From: Rhodococcoides kyotonense
GTDB lineage: Bacteria; Actinomycetota; Actinomycetes; Mycobacteriales; Mycobacteriaceae
Assembly (NCBI RefSeq): GCF_001645385.1
Contig: NZ_LVHI01000004.1
Span: 199 to 64,198 of the forward strand
Reading direction: 5' to 3'
DNA: 64,000 bases
The notes beneath the pieces were generated by a model that was not told where the DNA came from, did not search any database, and worked only from the letters and a program-made list of their open reading frames with translations. The translations under genes and the position numbers were made by a program. The stretch's first letter is position 1, and every line of letters starts with the position of its first letter. Below are positions 44,510-53,307 of this stretch, in pieces.

Positions 44510-45092
44510 ATCCGAGAACGTGGTCGACCAACGTGCGGGCGTACTCCTCGGAGTGCGCCCGCACTTCGTCGTCCAACGACTTCGGGGTGCTGAGCGTGTG
44601 GAGAATGATCGCTCCGAGCAGTGTTTCGAGGAGCAGCGTGACCGAGGTGTCGGCGGGCAGTTCTCCGCGTGCGATGGCCCTGCGGACCATGTCGCGAGCG
44701 GCGAGGGTCTGCGAATCCCGGAACTCGGCGAACTTGTCGGTGACGCCGGGAATGGTGTTGCCCTCGATCGCCATGCGAAAGATGGCTCGACCGGCGCTTC
44801 CGAGATACAGACCCATGGTGTGGCGGGCGAGCTCCAGGAGATCGGTACGGATGTCTCCCGAGTCCTGCGTGGCTACCACGGCAATGCGGTCCTCGATGGC
44901 GTCCTGCAGCAAGGTGGTCTTGTTGGGCCATCGAAGGTAGATCGACGCCTTGCCGACGGATGCCTGCCTGGCAACGGTCTCGATGGAGAACTTGGCCCAT
45001 CCCCGGGTTCCGAAGATGTCGACTGCAGCGTCGAACACGCGTCGTTCCAGGTCCGGGTCGCGGGGGCGACCCGTCTTGGAATTGTCCGACAC
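44499..45092 (-). CDS. TetR-family transcriptional regulator
   Basis: A 197-residue TetR-type repressor. The helix-turn-helix is VFDAAVDIFGTRGWAKFSIETVARQASVGKASIYLRWPNKTTLLQ (about residues 20-64), followed by a ligand domain of the TetR C-terminal type seen in actinobacteria. GTG at 45092 is preferred over ATGs further upstream because AGGAGA lies 5 bp before it. It is the only recognised regulator in the 46-kb catabolic region. The divergent spacer to the CoA transferase at 45259 contains repeated ACGTTC boxes, a probable autoregulatory operator. Ligand unknown, perhaps an acyl-CoA of the pathway. Confidence 0.87.
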   Translation of the reverse strand: MSDNSKTGRPRDPDLERRVFDAAVDIFGTRGWAKFSIETVARQASVGKASIYLRWPNKTTLLQDAIEDRIAVVATQDSGDIRTDLLELARHTMGLYLGSAGRAIFRMAIEGNTIPGVTDKFAEFRDSQTLAARDMVRRAIARGELPADTSVTLLLETLLGAIILHTLSTPKSLDDEVRAHSEEYARTLVDHVLGSMR

Positions 45093-45165
45093 TGCCGTCT
45101 CCTGTCGCTCGAACATTTTGTGAGCTGAACCACTCGAAACCATTGATTCAGGCCTGGACTGAGTG

Positions 45166-45205
45166 TACGTTCTCATTTACGGACGAAGAACGTTCAGAAA
45201 CGTTC
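45166..45205. promoter_or_regulatory. Candidate TetR operator, three ACGTTC boxes
   Basis: TACGTTC (45166-45172), GAACGTTC (45188-45195, a perfect palindrome) and AAACGTTC (45198-45205) lie between the divergent TetR and CoA transferase genes. The last two begin exactly 10 bp apart, one helical turn. Such arrays are typical of TetR operators; the binding protein is inferred to be the adjacent regulator. Confidence 0.55.
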
Positions 45206-45258
45206 CGCCTTCCGATGACTCGGGAAGGCGTTCTCCCTCTTCATGATTGGTGGGCGCA

Positions 45259-46500
45259 ATGGCGCTGTTGCAGCGATACCGCGTGCTCGACTTCACCGAT
45301 GATCGTGGCTTGCTCGCAGGCCGGATCCTCGCGGATCTGGGCGCGGACGTCGTGCAGGTGGAACCCGTCACCGGCAGTTCAGCTCGTACCGCGGAACCGA
45401 TGGGTGCGCACGGGTCCTACTTCTGGGATACGTACGCCGCGAACAAACGCGGCATCGCGGTGGACTTCGACGACGCGCAATCGCGCGCGCATCTCGACGA
45501 CCTGATCGCGCAGGCGGACGTCGTCATCGAGTCCGCGGGCCCGGGCGGAATGGAGTCGCTCGGGCTCGGCTTCGACAAGCTGCACGTTCGACACCCGCGG
45601 CTGATCTACGTCTCGATTTCGGCGTTCGGTTCGACAGGCCCGAAAGCACGGTACGCCGCGAGCGATCTTGCCGTGTGGGCGGCGGGTGGCCCGCTCGATC
45701 CGCACCGAGAGGGCGATCGTCCTCCGGTTCGTATCTCTATTCCCCAGGCGTTTCTGCACGCGGCTGCCGATGCAGCAGACGGCGCCCTGTTCGCGTTGCT
45801 GGCTCGTGAGCGTTCCGGCCGGGGCCAGCACGTCGACGTGTCTGCGCAGGCGTGTCTCGGAACCGCCACTCTCGGTAGGGTTCTGGCCCATACCGCAGGC
45901 GATGTGGCGCCCGAGTGGGAGAAGCTCGTCGACGGCCCCGCGAAGAAGATGGACCAGTCCGGCAGTGGGTCCGGTACGGATCCGGCGAAGAAGAAATGGA
46001 TCTGCGTCGACGGGTTGATCGAGTTCCACCTCTCCGTCGGGCCGGCGTCCGGTGCGTTCACGACGGCGTTCTTCGAATGGATGGCGGCAGAGAACGAGGA
46101 GTACGCAGAGTACGCCGCGATCGATTGGCGGACGGTGCCGGAGATGGCGGCTCGCGGGGAATTCGACAGCACTCGGCTGGACGAGGCCCGCAGTGCTGTC
46201 GCCCGTTTCCTGGCAGGCAAGACCAAGAACGAGGTTCTCGAGGCTGCGCGGGAGCGCCGGCTTCTGTGCGTGCCGGTCTACGACACCGGCGACGTCGTGT
46301 CCAGTCCTCAGCTCGGCGCACGCGGGTTCTACTCGACGGTGTCCGACGCCGCCGGCCGGCAGATCCGACTGCCAGGCGCGTTCGCGAAGATCACCGGGGA
46401 AACACTGTCGGTGCGCACGGCGGCCCCGACGCTCGGCCAGCACACCGACGAAGTACTCGGCGAGTGGGTCGGCGACCGGGCGATGGAGAACGCGTCGTGA
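45259..46500 (+). CDS. CaiB-family CoA transferase, probable non-catalytic subunit
   Basis: A 413-residue family III CoA-transferase fold. ADLGADVVQVEPVTG and ADVVIESAGPGGMESLGLGFDKL are typical. At the position of the catalytic aspartate (about residues 158-166) it reads RISIPQAFLHAAADA and I see no Asp in register. There is also a Lys/Ser/Gly insertion, KKMDQSGSGSGTDPAKKK. The ATG at 45259 is used; GTG at 45247 is an alternative. The next gene, overlapping by four bases, is a second family member with the Asp intact. Heteromeric transferases such as BbsEF have one active and one inactive-type subunit, so a heterodimer is likely. First gene of the operon to 52476. Confidence 0.8.
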   Translation: MALLQRYRVLDFTDDRGLLAGRILADLGADVVQVEPVTGSSARTAEPMGAHGSYFWDTYAANKRGIAVDFDDAQSRAHLDDLIAQADVVIESAGPGGMESLGLGFDKLHVRHPRLIYVSISAFGSTGPKARYAASDLAVWAAGGPLDPHREGDRPPVRISIPQAFLHAAADAADGALFALLARERSGRGQHVDVSAQACLGTATLGRVLAHTAGDVAPEWEKLVDGPAKKMDQSGSGSGTDPAKKKWICVDGLIEFHLSVGPASGAFTTAFFEWMAAENEEYAEYAAIDWRTVPEMAARGEFDSTRLDEARSAVARFLAGKTKNEVLEAARERRLLCVPVYDTGDVVSSPQLGARGFYSTVSDAAGRQIRLPGAFAKITGETLSVRTAAPTLGQHTDEVLGEWVGDRAMENAS

Positions 46501-47696
46501 AGCCGCTGGACGGGGTCAAGGTTCTCGACATGTCGTGGGTCGTAGCAGGGCCGCTGGTCGGGCGGGCGCTCGCCGACGCAGGGGCGACGGTCGTTCGAGT
46601 GGAGTCGGGGACCAAGGTCGAGACGGCCCGTCTGATGCCTCCGTTCGAGAACGGCATCGCGGGACACGAGAACTCTGCGCTGTACGGAAACGTCAACGCG
46701 GGCAAACTCGGTGTCTCACTGGACCTTCGGGTGCCCGAGGCGCGTGAGGTCGCACGATCGCTCGCGAACTGGGCCGACGTCGTCCTCGAGTCCTACGCGC
46801 CGGGTCGAATGAAGAAGTGGGGGCTCGAGTACGAGACGCTGCGCGAGACCAACCCGGGTCTGATCATGGTCAGCAGTTCCATCAACGGTCAGGACGGTCC
46901 CTACAGCGGACTCGCCGGGTACGGAAACGTCGGCGCAGCGCTGTCCGGGTTCCAATCCGTGGTGGGATGGGCGGATCGACTCCCCGTCGGACCCTTCGGG
47001 CCGTACACCGACTATCTCGCACCACGTTTCGGGCTCGCGGCACTTCTCGCGGCACTGTTGAGACGTCAACAGACCGGCGTCGGAACCTACATCGACATCT
47101 CACAGGTCGAAGCAGGCGCGTATCTCCAATCTCCCTACCTGGCCAAGTATTTCGCGGAGGGCGATGTGGTCGAGCGTCGTGGGAACTCCGACCCCGCACT
47201 CTCCCCGAACGGGGTGTATCCGTGTGCGGACAATCGTTTCATCGCGATCACCGCAGGCGACGACGACCAGTGGCGCATGTTGGCCACGATCATGAATGTT
47301 CCGGACGCGATCGACGAGTTCGGCGCTGCCGGTGACAGAATCGACCGCGCCGACGAGGTCGACGACCTCGTCGCCGACTGGACCGCGCGTCACCGAGCGC
47401 AGGATCTCGAAGACCTGCTGCAGCGCGTGGGTATCGCAGCCCACGTGTCGGCCGACAGCCGGGCTTTCTGTGAGGATCCGCAGCTTCGTCACCGTGGTCA
47501 CCTCGTGGAACTGAATCATCCTCTGCACGGGAGGGTCACCGTCGAGGGTCCGCGGTACCAGCTCGGCGACACACCGCTGAGTGTCGACCGTGCCGCGCCG
47601 GTGTGCGGCCAGGACAACGATTACGTATTGCGCGACATCCTCGGCTTCTCGGCCGAACGAATCGACGCACTGAAAAACGAAGGGGCACTGGCATGA
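46497..47696 (+). CDS. CaiB-family CoA transferase, catalytic subunit
   Basis: A 399-residue family III CoA transferase. The catalytic Asp is residue 172 in FGPYTDYLAPRFGLAALL; the N-terminal VLDMSWVVAGPLVGRALADAGATVVRVES and WADVVLESYAPGRMKKWGLEYETLR are typical. The GTG start overlaps the previous stop. MSWVVAGPL-type openings and the pairing with an Asp-less partner recall the two subunits of benzylsuccinate CoA transferase. Expected reaction: transfer of CoA from a common donor (for example succinyl-CoA) to a dicarboxylic substrate. It overlaps the next hydratase gene by four bases. Confidence 0.86.
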   Translation: MKPLDGVKVLDMSWVVAGPLVGRALADAGATVVRVESGTKVETARLMPPFENGIAGHENSALYGNVNAGKLGVSLDLRVPEAREVARSLANWADVVLESYAPGRMKKWGLEYETLRETNPGLIMVSSSINGQDGPYSGLAGYGNVGAALSGFQSVVGWADRLPVGPFGPYTDYLAPRFGLAALLAALLRRQQTGVGTYIDISQVEAGAYLQSPYLAKYFAEGDVVERRGNSDPALSPNGVYPCADNRFIAITAGDDDQWRMLATIMNVPDAIDEFGAAGDRIDRADEVDDLVADWTARHRAQDLEDLLQRVGIAAHVSADSRAFCEDPQLRHRGHLVELNHPLHGRVTVEGPRYQLGDTPLSVDRAAPVCGQDNDYVLRDILGFSAERIDALKNEGALA

Positions 47697-48289
47697 CCGC
47701 AGAATTGACGGATACCCGTCCGTCGTGGGTGGCGGAGTGGGACGAACTCGTCGACCGCGTCGGCGAAGACTTCTCGGACGGCAGTATCCGCTGGGGCGGT
47801 GACCCGGTGGAATCGGGTACCGTCCGCCGATACCTCGAACCGCTCGAGATCGACAGTCCGATCCACCACGACGAGAACGCGGCTCGCGCAGCGGGTTTCG
47901 AGGGCGTCATCGCCCCGGCGACGGGTCTTCTGTCGTGGGCGATCGCCGCGATGCGAAACCCGGGCGAGGAGACGCTCTACGGCGACGAGGCGCGCGACGC
48001 TCAGCCGACTCGTAGTCCGATCAACAACGAGGACCCCTATCCGGGACCCACGACGAGCGGATTTCTCACGGCGAGCATGGAACTCGATTTCGTGCGTCCC
48101 GTCGTTCTCGGCGAGCGACTCGGCAACCGGGGGCGGCGTCTGATCTCGTGCAGCCCCAAGCAGACATCGTTGGGACGCGGTGCATTTCTCTCGTGGGAGA
48201 ACGACATCGTCAGCGACCGCGGCGACGTCGTCGCCCGAGTCCGCAATGTCGTGTACGCCTACAACCCAGTGAGCGAGGAAGACAGATGA
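47693..48289 (+). CDS. MaoC-like hydratase, structural-type half
   Basis: A 198-residue FAS1-dehydratase-N-type hot-dog protein: TVRRYLEPLEIDSPIHHDENAARAAGFEGVIAPATGL at the N-terminus, ASMELDFVRPVVLGERLGNRGRRLISCSPKQTSLGRGAFLSWEND and NVVYAYNP near the end. The order of features fits the long member of a two-subunit enoyl-CoA hydratase. It overlaps both the CoA transferase gene and its short partner by four bases. Confidence 0.8.
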   Translation: MTAELTDTRPSWVAEWDELVDRVGEDFSDGSIRWGGDPVESGTVRRYLEPLEIDSPIHHDENAARAAGFEGVIAPATGLLSWAIAAMRNPGEETLYGDEARDAQPTRSPINNEDPYPGPTTSGFLTASMELDFVRPVVLGERLGNRGRRLISCSPKQTSLGRGAFLSWENDIVSDRGDVVARVRNVVYAYNPVSEEDR

Positions 48290-48723
48290 CGACATATTTC
48301 GACGACGTCACCGAAGGTGAGCAGTTGCCGGTGCCCGAGTACCCACTGTCGATGTATCGACTGGTGATGGCCGCGGGATCGAACCGCGACTTCAACTCCA
48401 TTCACCACAACTCCGAATACGCGAAGGCGTCCGGCGCGCCCGAAGCGTACGCGAACGTCCTGTTCCTGATGGGGATGTGGGAGCGCGCGGTGCGGGACTG
48501 GGCAGGCGATCGCGCAGTGATCGGTTCGGTCAAGGGATTTTCGATGAAGAAGTTCAACCTGGTGGGGACGACGACCACCGTGCACGGAACCGTCGTCGCC
48601 AAGGAGCTTCGTGGCGACAAGGGCGTCGTCACCGTCGAGTTGGTGAGTCGTAACTCGGGTGTCGTGACCGTCGGTCCCGGCACGATCGAAGTCGAACTGC
48701 CACTGCAGGAAGTACGCGTATGA
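48286..48723 (+). CDS. MaoC-like hydratase, catalytic-type half
   Basis: A 145-residue hot-dog protein with the catalytic motif GSNRDFNSIHHNSEYAKASGAPEAYANV (RDF-x3-H). This region is closely similar to that of the hydratase half at 26760-27146 (SRDFAPAHIDPDAARAGGAPGAYADV), indicating a duplicated module. With the preceding gene it should form a heterodimeric enoyl-CoA hydratase, here acting on the acyl-CoA made by the paired CoA transferase and an acyl-CoA dehydrogenase. Confidence 0.82.
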   Translation: MTTYFDDVTEGEQLPVPEYPLSMYRLVMAAGSNRDFNSIHHNSEYAKASGAPEAYANVLFLMGMWERAVRDWAGDRAVIGSVKGFSMKKFNLVGTTTTVHGTVVAKELRGDKGVVTVELVSRNSGVVTVGPGTIEVELPLQEVRV

Positions 48724-49874
48724 CGGCGTCCATTGCCGGTCTCGGCATCACCGAGATGGGCAGAATCTACGGGAAGACGGCAACCAACTTCGGCGCCGAC
48801 GCGGTGCGCAGAGCTGCTGCCGACGCGAGCATCGAACTGAACGAGATCGACGGTCTGCTGATCAGCGGTGGTGTCACCGACGAGCTCGGCCTTCCGCTCG
48901 CGCAGGAGTTGGGACTCACGGACCTCGCGCTGCTGTCGGTCATGCAGTCGTATGGTTCGACCGCGGGCGCCATGGTCCAATTCGCCGCTCTCGCAATCGA
49001 AGCAGGGCAGGCAACTACTGTCGCCTGCGTGTTCGCCGACGCGCCGCTCAAGGAGCGCGTGTCGACGGGTGCGTCGTACGCCCAGGCGAATTCCAGTGGA
49101 GTCGGGTGGGAAGGAATTCTCGGTTCGACCGGTGTCAACAGCGCCAACTCGCTGTACGCACTCGCCGCCAACCGACACATGCAGACCTACGGGACCACCT
49201 CCGAGCAGCTCGGTTCCGTTGCCGTGGCGCAGCGCGCGTGGGCCGCCCTGAATCCGCTGGCGCAGATGCGTGATCCGATCACGCTCGCCGACCATCAGGA
49301 ATCTCGGATGATCAGTTCGCCGTTTCACCTGCTCGACTGCTGCCTGGTTTCCAACGGTGGTGTTGCGGTCATCGTCACCAGTGGGGAACGCGCGCGGGAT
49401 CTTGCTCAGCCGCCCGTGGACATCCTGGCATCGGCGCAATGCCATCCGGGTCACTTCATGCGTAGGAACGAAGACTTCGGATTGGTCAGCGGCGCAGCAC
49501 AATCGGGGCCAAAGGCCTTTGCTCGAGCGGGTCTGACGCCGTCCGACATCGATGTGGTCGAGCTCTACGACTGCTACACCTACACGCTGATGATCTCGCT
49601 CGAGGACTACGGCTTCTGCGCCAAGGGTGCAGGCGGGGAGTTCGTGTCGACACCGGGCGTTCTCGGTCCCGACGGCTCGCTCAAGGTCAACACCGGCGGT
49701 GGACAGTTGTCCTCGTACTACATGTGGGGAATGACGCCGTTGTCCGAGGCGATCATTCAACTTCGGGGTCAAGCCGGTGCGCGTCAGGTCGACAAGCACG
49801 ACACCGCGCTCGTGTCCGGTAACGGCGGCGTACTCGATCACCACTCGACTCTTCTGTTGGGAGCAGGCCGATGA
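48720..49874 (+). CDS. SCP2-type thiolase/aldolase, DUF35-partnered
   Basis: A 384-residue thiolase-fold protein. The nucleophile Cys of thiolases is replaced: the loop reads VMQSYGSTAGAMVQFA. The histidine block is ELYDCYTYTLMISLEDYGFC, and the C-terminal loop NTGGGQLSSYYMWG has no catalytic Cys. These Tyr-containing variants are as in Ltp2-type retro-aldolases that act with an OB-fold DUF35 partner, which follows here with a four-base overlap. Position in a Bbs-like gene order also makes a BbsB-like role (cleavage of an acylsuccinyl-CoA) conceivable. Lack of cysteines favours aldol cleavage of a hydroxyacyl-CoA over thiolysis. Confidence 0.8.
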   Translation: MTASIAGLGITEMGRIYGKTATNFGADAVRRAAADASIELNEIDGLLISGGVTDELGLPLAQELGLTDLALLSVMQSYGSTAGAMVQFAALAIEAGQATTVACVFADAPLKERVSTGASYAQANSSGVGWEGILGSTGVNSANSLYALAANRHMQTYGTTSEQLGSVAVAQRAWAALNPLAQMRDPITLADHQESRMISSPFHLLDCCLVSNGGVAVIVTSGERARDLAQPPVDILASAQCHPGHFMRRNEDFGLVSGAAQSGPKAFARAGLTPSDIDVVELYDCYTYTLMISLEDYGFCAKGAGGEFVSTPGVLGPDGSLKVNTGGGQLSSYYMWGMTPLSEAIIQLRGQAGARQVDKHDTALVSGNGGVLDHHSTLLLGAGR

Positions 49875-50278
49875 CTGCAATGCTGTCGATCCCGCTGACC
49901 GCGGTACGCCGAGACGCGCAGACGGCGGACTTCTTCGACGGAACCGCTCGCGGGCAATTTCTCCTCCGCGAGAAGATCTCCACCGGAGAGCTTTTCACGC
50001 CGCAGACTGCAGTAACCGACGAATCCGACTACCGCTGGGTACCCGCCAGTGGCCGCGGACGAGTCATCTCCTGGACGACCGTGTACGGCCGCAACGCCGA
50101 ACGAGAGGTCGTCCCACAACATGTGCTCGCCGTCGTCGAACTCGACGAGGGCCCCTGGTGGTGGACCCGCCTCGTCGCCGACTCCGACGTCACGACCGGC
50201 GCGTCCGTCCACGCCGAATTTCACAAATCCGGCGCAGCCAACGAGCACGAGTTCGTGCCCGTTTTCGTGCTCGACTGA
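49871..50278 (+). CDS. DUF35 OB-fold partner protein
   Basis: A 135-residue single DUF35 protein. The barrel strands are GRVISWTTVYGR, HVLAVVELDEGPWWWTRLVAD and AEFHKSGAANEHEFVPVFVLD. The N-terminal part where most DUF35 proteins hold a four-Cys zinc ribbon reads GQFLLREKISTGELFTPQTAV and has no cysteine. It is coupled to the SCP2-type gene (ATGA overlap) and should be its obligate partner, as in Ltp2-ChsH2(DUF35) or BbsA-BbsB. The missing ribbon parallels the tandem DUF35 protein at 3391-4443. Confidence 0.78.
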   Translation: MTAMLSIPLTAVRRDAQTADFFDGTARGQFLLREKISTGELFTPQTAVTDESDYRWVPASGRGRVISWTTVYGRNAEREVVPQHVLAVVELDEGPWWWTRLVADSDVTTGASVHAEFHKSGAANEHEFVPVFVLD

Positions 50279-50296
50279 ACCCACACCCTTTTCGGA

Positions 50297-51682
50297 ATGG
50301 AACCCAAGATGGACGTTCTGACCGCGATCAAGAAGTCGCCGATCTCCCGATATCAGTACAAAGTGCTCGCAGCCTGTCTGCTCGTCATCACCATCGACGG
50401 GTTCGACGTGTTCGTGATGGGCTTCGTTCTCCCACATCTGCCCGACGGATTCTTCGACGGCAACGCCGAGAAGGGCTACCTGCTCAGTGCAGGCCTGGCA
50501 GGCATGGCGGTGGGATCGATATTCCTCGCCCCTCTCGCCGACAGGATCGGGCGACGGCGTCTCATCCTCTGGGGCTTGGTGATCAACCTCGCCGGATTGG
50601 TCGCGTCGGCGATGTCTCCGAATGTGGAAGCCCTCATCGCCGCCCGCTTCGTCACCGGAATCGGTATCGGCGGTATGGCCGCCAGCCTGATCGTTCTCGT
50701 CCAGGAGATGTCGTCGGAAAAGCGCAGAAACACCATCATGGGTGTTTATTCGATCGGCTTTCCTCTCGGTAGCCTCGTCGGCGGTGGTATCGGCGCGCTG
50801 CTCGTGGCTGCATTCGACGGTGCGTGGCAGGTCATGTTCGTCTTCGGTGCGATCATCACGGCGGGCGCCGTCGTCGTCACGGTCGCCATGATCCCGGAGT
50901 CGGTGGACTTCCTGATCAACAGGAACACCCCTGAAGCCGACGCTCGAATTCGGTCGTTCGTCGCGAAGCTGAACAACCCCACGATCGACCCGAATGCCCG
51001 GCCTGCGCTGGCTCCGGTCGTCGAGAACAACGCGTCGGTGCGCGGTCTGTTCGCCGGCGGAACGTACTACCGGACATTGCTCACCTGGGTGATGTACTCC
51101 TGCTTGATGTCCGCGTTCTATTTCGCCAACACGTGGACACCCCAATTGGTCAAGGAGTCCAGCGGTAGCGCGGACCTGGGCACGACCGCCGGACTGATCC
51201 TCAGCTTCGGCGGACTGGTCGGCGCCCTCGTCTTCGGCGCCTGGACGCTGAAGATCTCGGCCGGCCGTCTGTTGTGGACGTCCATGGCCATCGCTGCGGT
51301 CGCGATCCTCGCGTTCGCATCGCTGTTCGGTCACCCGGGCATCGCAATCGCGTTGACCGTCGCCGTCGGCCTGTTCACGTACATCGCGATCACCGCGGCC
51401 GCAGCCGTCGTGCCGTTCCTGTACCCGGTCGGGGTGCGTTCGACGGCGATCGGGTGGATGCTCGGGATCGGTCGTCTGTTCTCCATATCCGCTCCGATCG
51501 CCGTGGGTTACGCGTTGGCCGTGTTCGCGCCGCAGACTCTGTACTACTTCTCTGCTGTACCGATGGCGGTCGGCGCTGTTGCCACGTATCTGCTGTGGAA
51601 GCACACTCGCGGCGAGAGTGCGCCGACGACCGCTGTGGCCGAATCGATTTCGGGGCACCCGCCCTTCGTGAAGGAAGGCTGA
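50297..51682 (+). CDS. MFS transporter, aromatic acid:H+ symporter type
   Basis: A 461-residue 12-helix major facilitator. The first helix contains the DGFD motif (TIDGFDVFVMGFVLPHL) typical of the AAHS group (PcaK, BenK), and the loop between helices 2 and 3 has the A-type motif PLADRIGRRRLILWG. It imports, or could export, an aromatic or related acid by proton symport. Start either ATG 50297 or ATG 50309; both are close to a GGAA site. Within the CoA transferase/hydratase/aldolase operon, it is likely to bring in that module's acid. Confidence 0.88.
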   Translation: MEPKMDVLTAIKKSPISRYQYKVLAACLLVITIDGFDVFVMGFVLPHLPDGFFDGNAEKGYLLSAGLAGMAVGSIFLAPLADRIGRRRLILWGLVINLAGLVASAMSPNVEALIAARFVTGIGIGGMAASLIVLVQEMSSEKRRNTIMGVYSIGFPLGSLVGGGIGALLVAAFDGAWQVMFVFGAIITAGAVVVTVAMIPESVDFLINRNTPEADARIRSFVAKLNNPTIDPNARPALAPVVENNASVRGLFAGGTYYRTLLTWVMYSCLMSAFYFANTWTPQLVKESSGSADLGTTAGLILSFGGLVGALVFGAWTLKISAGRLLWTSMAIAAVAILAFASLFGHPGIAIALTVAVGLFTYIAITAAAAVVPFLYPVGVRSTAIGWMLGIGRLFSISAPIAVGYALAVFAPQTLYYFSAVPMAVGAVATYLLWKHTRGESAPTTAVAESISGHPPFVKEG

Positions 51683-51684
51683 GC

Positions 51685-52476
51685 ATGCAGGACAAGAGGG
51701 TTCTCGTCACCGGCGGTGGCTCGGGAATCGGACGGGCCATCGCGGTGGAGGCGGCTGCACAGGGAGCCGAGACCGTCGTCGTCGCGGACATCTCGGCAGA
51801 ACTGTTGGCCGAGACCGAAGCTCTCGTTGCGGCAGCGGGGGCCAAGAGCGTCGTACTTCGTGTCGACGTGTCCGAGAGCGACCAGGTCCGGTCCATGATC
51901 GACGACGCGGTCGCCGCGGCGGGTGGGCTCGACACGCTCGTGAACAATGTCGGCGTCATCGACACGGGCTTCGTGCACGCGGATCGAGCGAATGTCGTGG
52001 ACCTCCCCGAGGACGTCTGGGACGCCGTCATGACGATCAACGTCAGGTCCATGTGGCTCGCGACGAAATATGCTGCGCCGCAGCTTCGTACGTCCGATCG
52101 AGGGCCGTCGATCGTCAACGCGGCGTCCGTCTCCGGCATGATGGGGTACCGGACTGCTGCCTATTCGGTCAGCAAGGCAGCGGTGATCCAGTTGACCAAG
52201 GTCACGGCGATCAACCTGGCGAACGAGGTCCGGTGCAACAGTTTCAGCCCGGGTAGCTTCAGAACGTCGATGTCGCAGCGGCACATCGACGCAGCCGCCG
52301 ACCCGATCGAACAGGAACGGAACATGAGTGGGGCGCACCTGATCCCGCGGTTGGGCGATCCGGTCGAGGCCGCGCGGGTGGCGTGCTTCCTCGGGTCGGA
52401 CGCCGCGTCGTTCATCACGGGCGCCAATGTCCCCGTCGACGGCGGGACCATGGCGTGGCGGGGTCTGCGGGCCTGA
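51685..52476 (+). CDS. Short-chain dehydrogenase/reductase
   Basis: A 263-residue SDR: TGGGSGIGRAI near residue 9, VVADISAE (Asp for NAD), NNVGVIDTGF in place of the usual NNAG, catalytic serine in VNAASVSGMMGYRTAAYSVSK and the late FSPGSFRTSM. The start follows a GGAAGG site 2 bp after the MFS stop. Last gene of the operon beginning at 45259. By analogy with Bbs operons, an SDR oxidising the hydroxyacyl-CoA would be expected at this place, but an alternative is oxidation of an alcohol group of the starting compound. Confidence 0.84.
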   Translation: MQDKRVLVTGGGSGIGRAIAVEAAAQGAETVVVADISAELLAETEALVAAAGAKSVVLRVDVSESDQVRSMIDDAVAAAGGLDTLVNNVGVIDTGFVHADRANVVDLPEDVWDAVMTINVRSMWLATKYAAPQLRTSDRGPSIVNAASVSGMMGYRTAAYSVSKAAVIQLTKVTAINLANEVRCNSFSPGSFRTSMSQRHIDAAADPIEQERNMSGAHLIPRLGDPVEAARVACFLGSDAASFITGANVPVDGGTMAWRGLRA

Positions 52477-52507
52477 TCGGCCGCCGTCGAGGGTACAGGC
52501 GTTTCGC

Positions 52508-53272
52508 TTACATTCCGCCGTCGACGGTGATGATCGAACCGGTCGTGTAGCTGGACGCGTCGCTGGCGAGATACAGTGCAGCGCCGACGATTTCGTTCGG
52601 ATCACCGCCGCGCTTGGCCGCGAATGTCTCGGCACGCTTGGCGAACGCGTCCATGTCCCACGCGTTCGAGACGTCGGTGAGGAAGGTGCCCGCCATGATG
52701 GCATTGGTCCTCACCGACGGACCGAACGTCTTCGCCAGCCCCACGGTGATCGCGTTCAGTCCGGCCTTGGCAGCGGCGTAGGGGAGGACATCCGGCCTGG
52801 GCTTCGTCGACGCTGCGCTCGAGATGTTGATGATCGAGCCGCCGTTGCCCTGGGCCATCCGCGTTCCCACCAGTGCGGCCAACCTGAACGGTCCCTTCAG
52901 ATTCACCCCGAGGACCTTGTCGAACAGAGTCTCGGAGATGGTGTCCACGGAGTCGTAGAGCGGCGACATACCAGCGTTGTTGATCAGCACATCCACCTTC
53001 CCGAAGTGCTCGTACGACGCGTCGACGAGGTCGTCGAGTGCGTCCCATTTCCCGACGTGGGCCGCAATCGGTAAGGCACGCCTGCCCGTCGACTGCGAGA
53101 TCTCTTTCGCGGCGAGCTGGCAGGATTCGAGGTCCCGACTCGCGATGATCACGTCCGCACCTGCCTGTGCAAGACCGAAGGCCATTGCCTTACCGAGACC
53201 ACGGCTTCCGCCCGTGATCAGCGCTACGCGTCCGCTGAGGTCGAATTGGGCGGGGGCGTCGTACTCGGGCAT
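52508..53272 (-). CDS. Short-chain dehydrogenase/reductase
   Basis: A 254-residue SDR: TGGSRGLGKAMAFGL near residue 20, IIASRDLES (Arg, NADP-type or neutral), INNAGMSPLYD, catalytic serine in INISSAASTKPRPDVLPYAAAKAG with the Tyr-Lys pair. It lies convergent to the preceding SDR with only 31 bp between stops and divergent from the acyl-CoA dehydrogenase at 53346, with a candidate operator in between. Single-gene transcription unit. Function in the same catabolic network is inferred. Confidence 0.85.
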   Translation of the reverse strand: MPEYDAPAQFDLSGRVALITGGSRGLGKAMAFGLAQAGADVIIASRDLESCQLAAKEISQSTGRRALPIAAHVGKWDALDDLVDASYEHFGKVDVLINNAGMSPLYDSVDTISETLFDKVLGVNLKGPFRLAALVGTRMAQGNGGSIINISSAASTKPRPDVLPYAAAKAGLNAITVGLAKTFGPSVRTNAIMAGTFLTDVSNAWDMDAFAKRAETFAAKRGGDPNEIVGAALYLASDASSYTTGSIITVDGGM

Positions 53273-53307
53273 GTATTTCTCCTGATTCGGACCACGGACT
53301 GCAATTG

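Noticed and set aside
49838-51658. Long minus-strand frame opposite DUF35 and MFS genes
   Set aside because: Low-complexity Asp/Arg/Gly composition, no start signal, and the MFS gene has clear helices.
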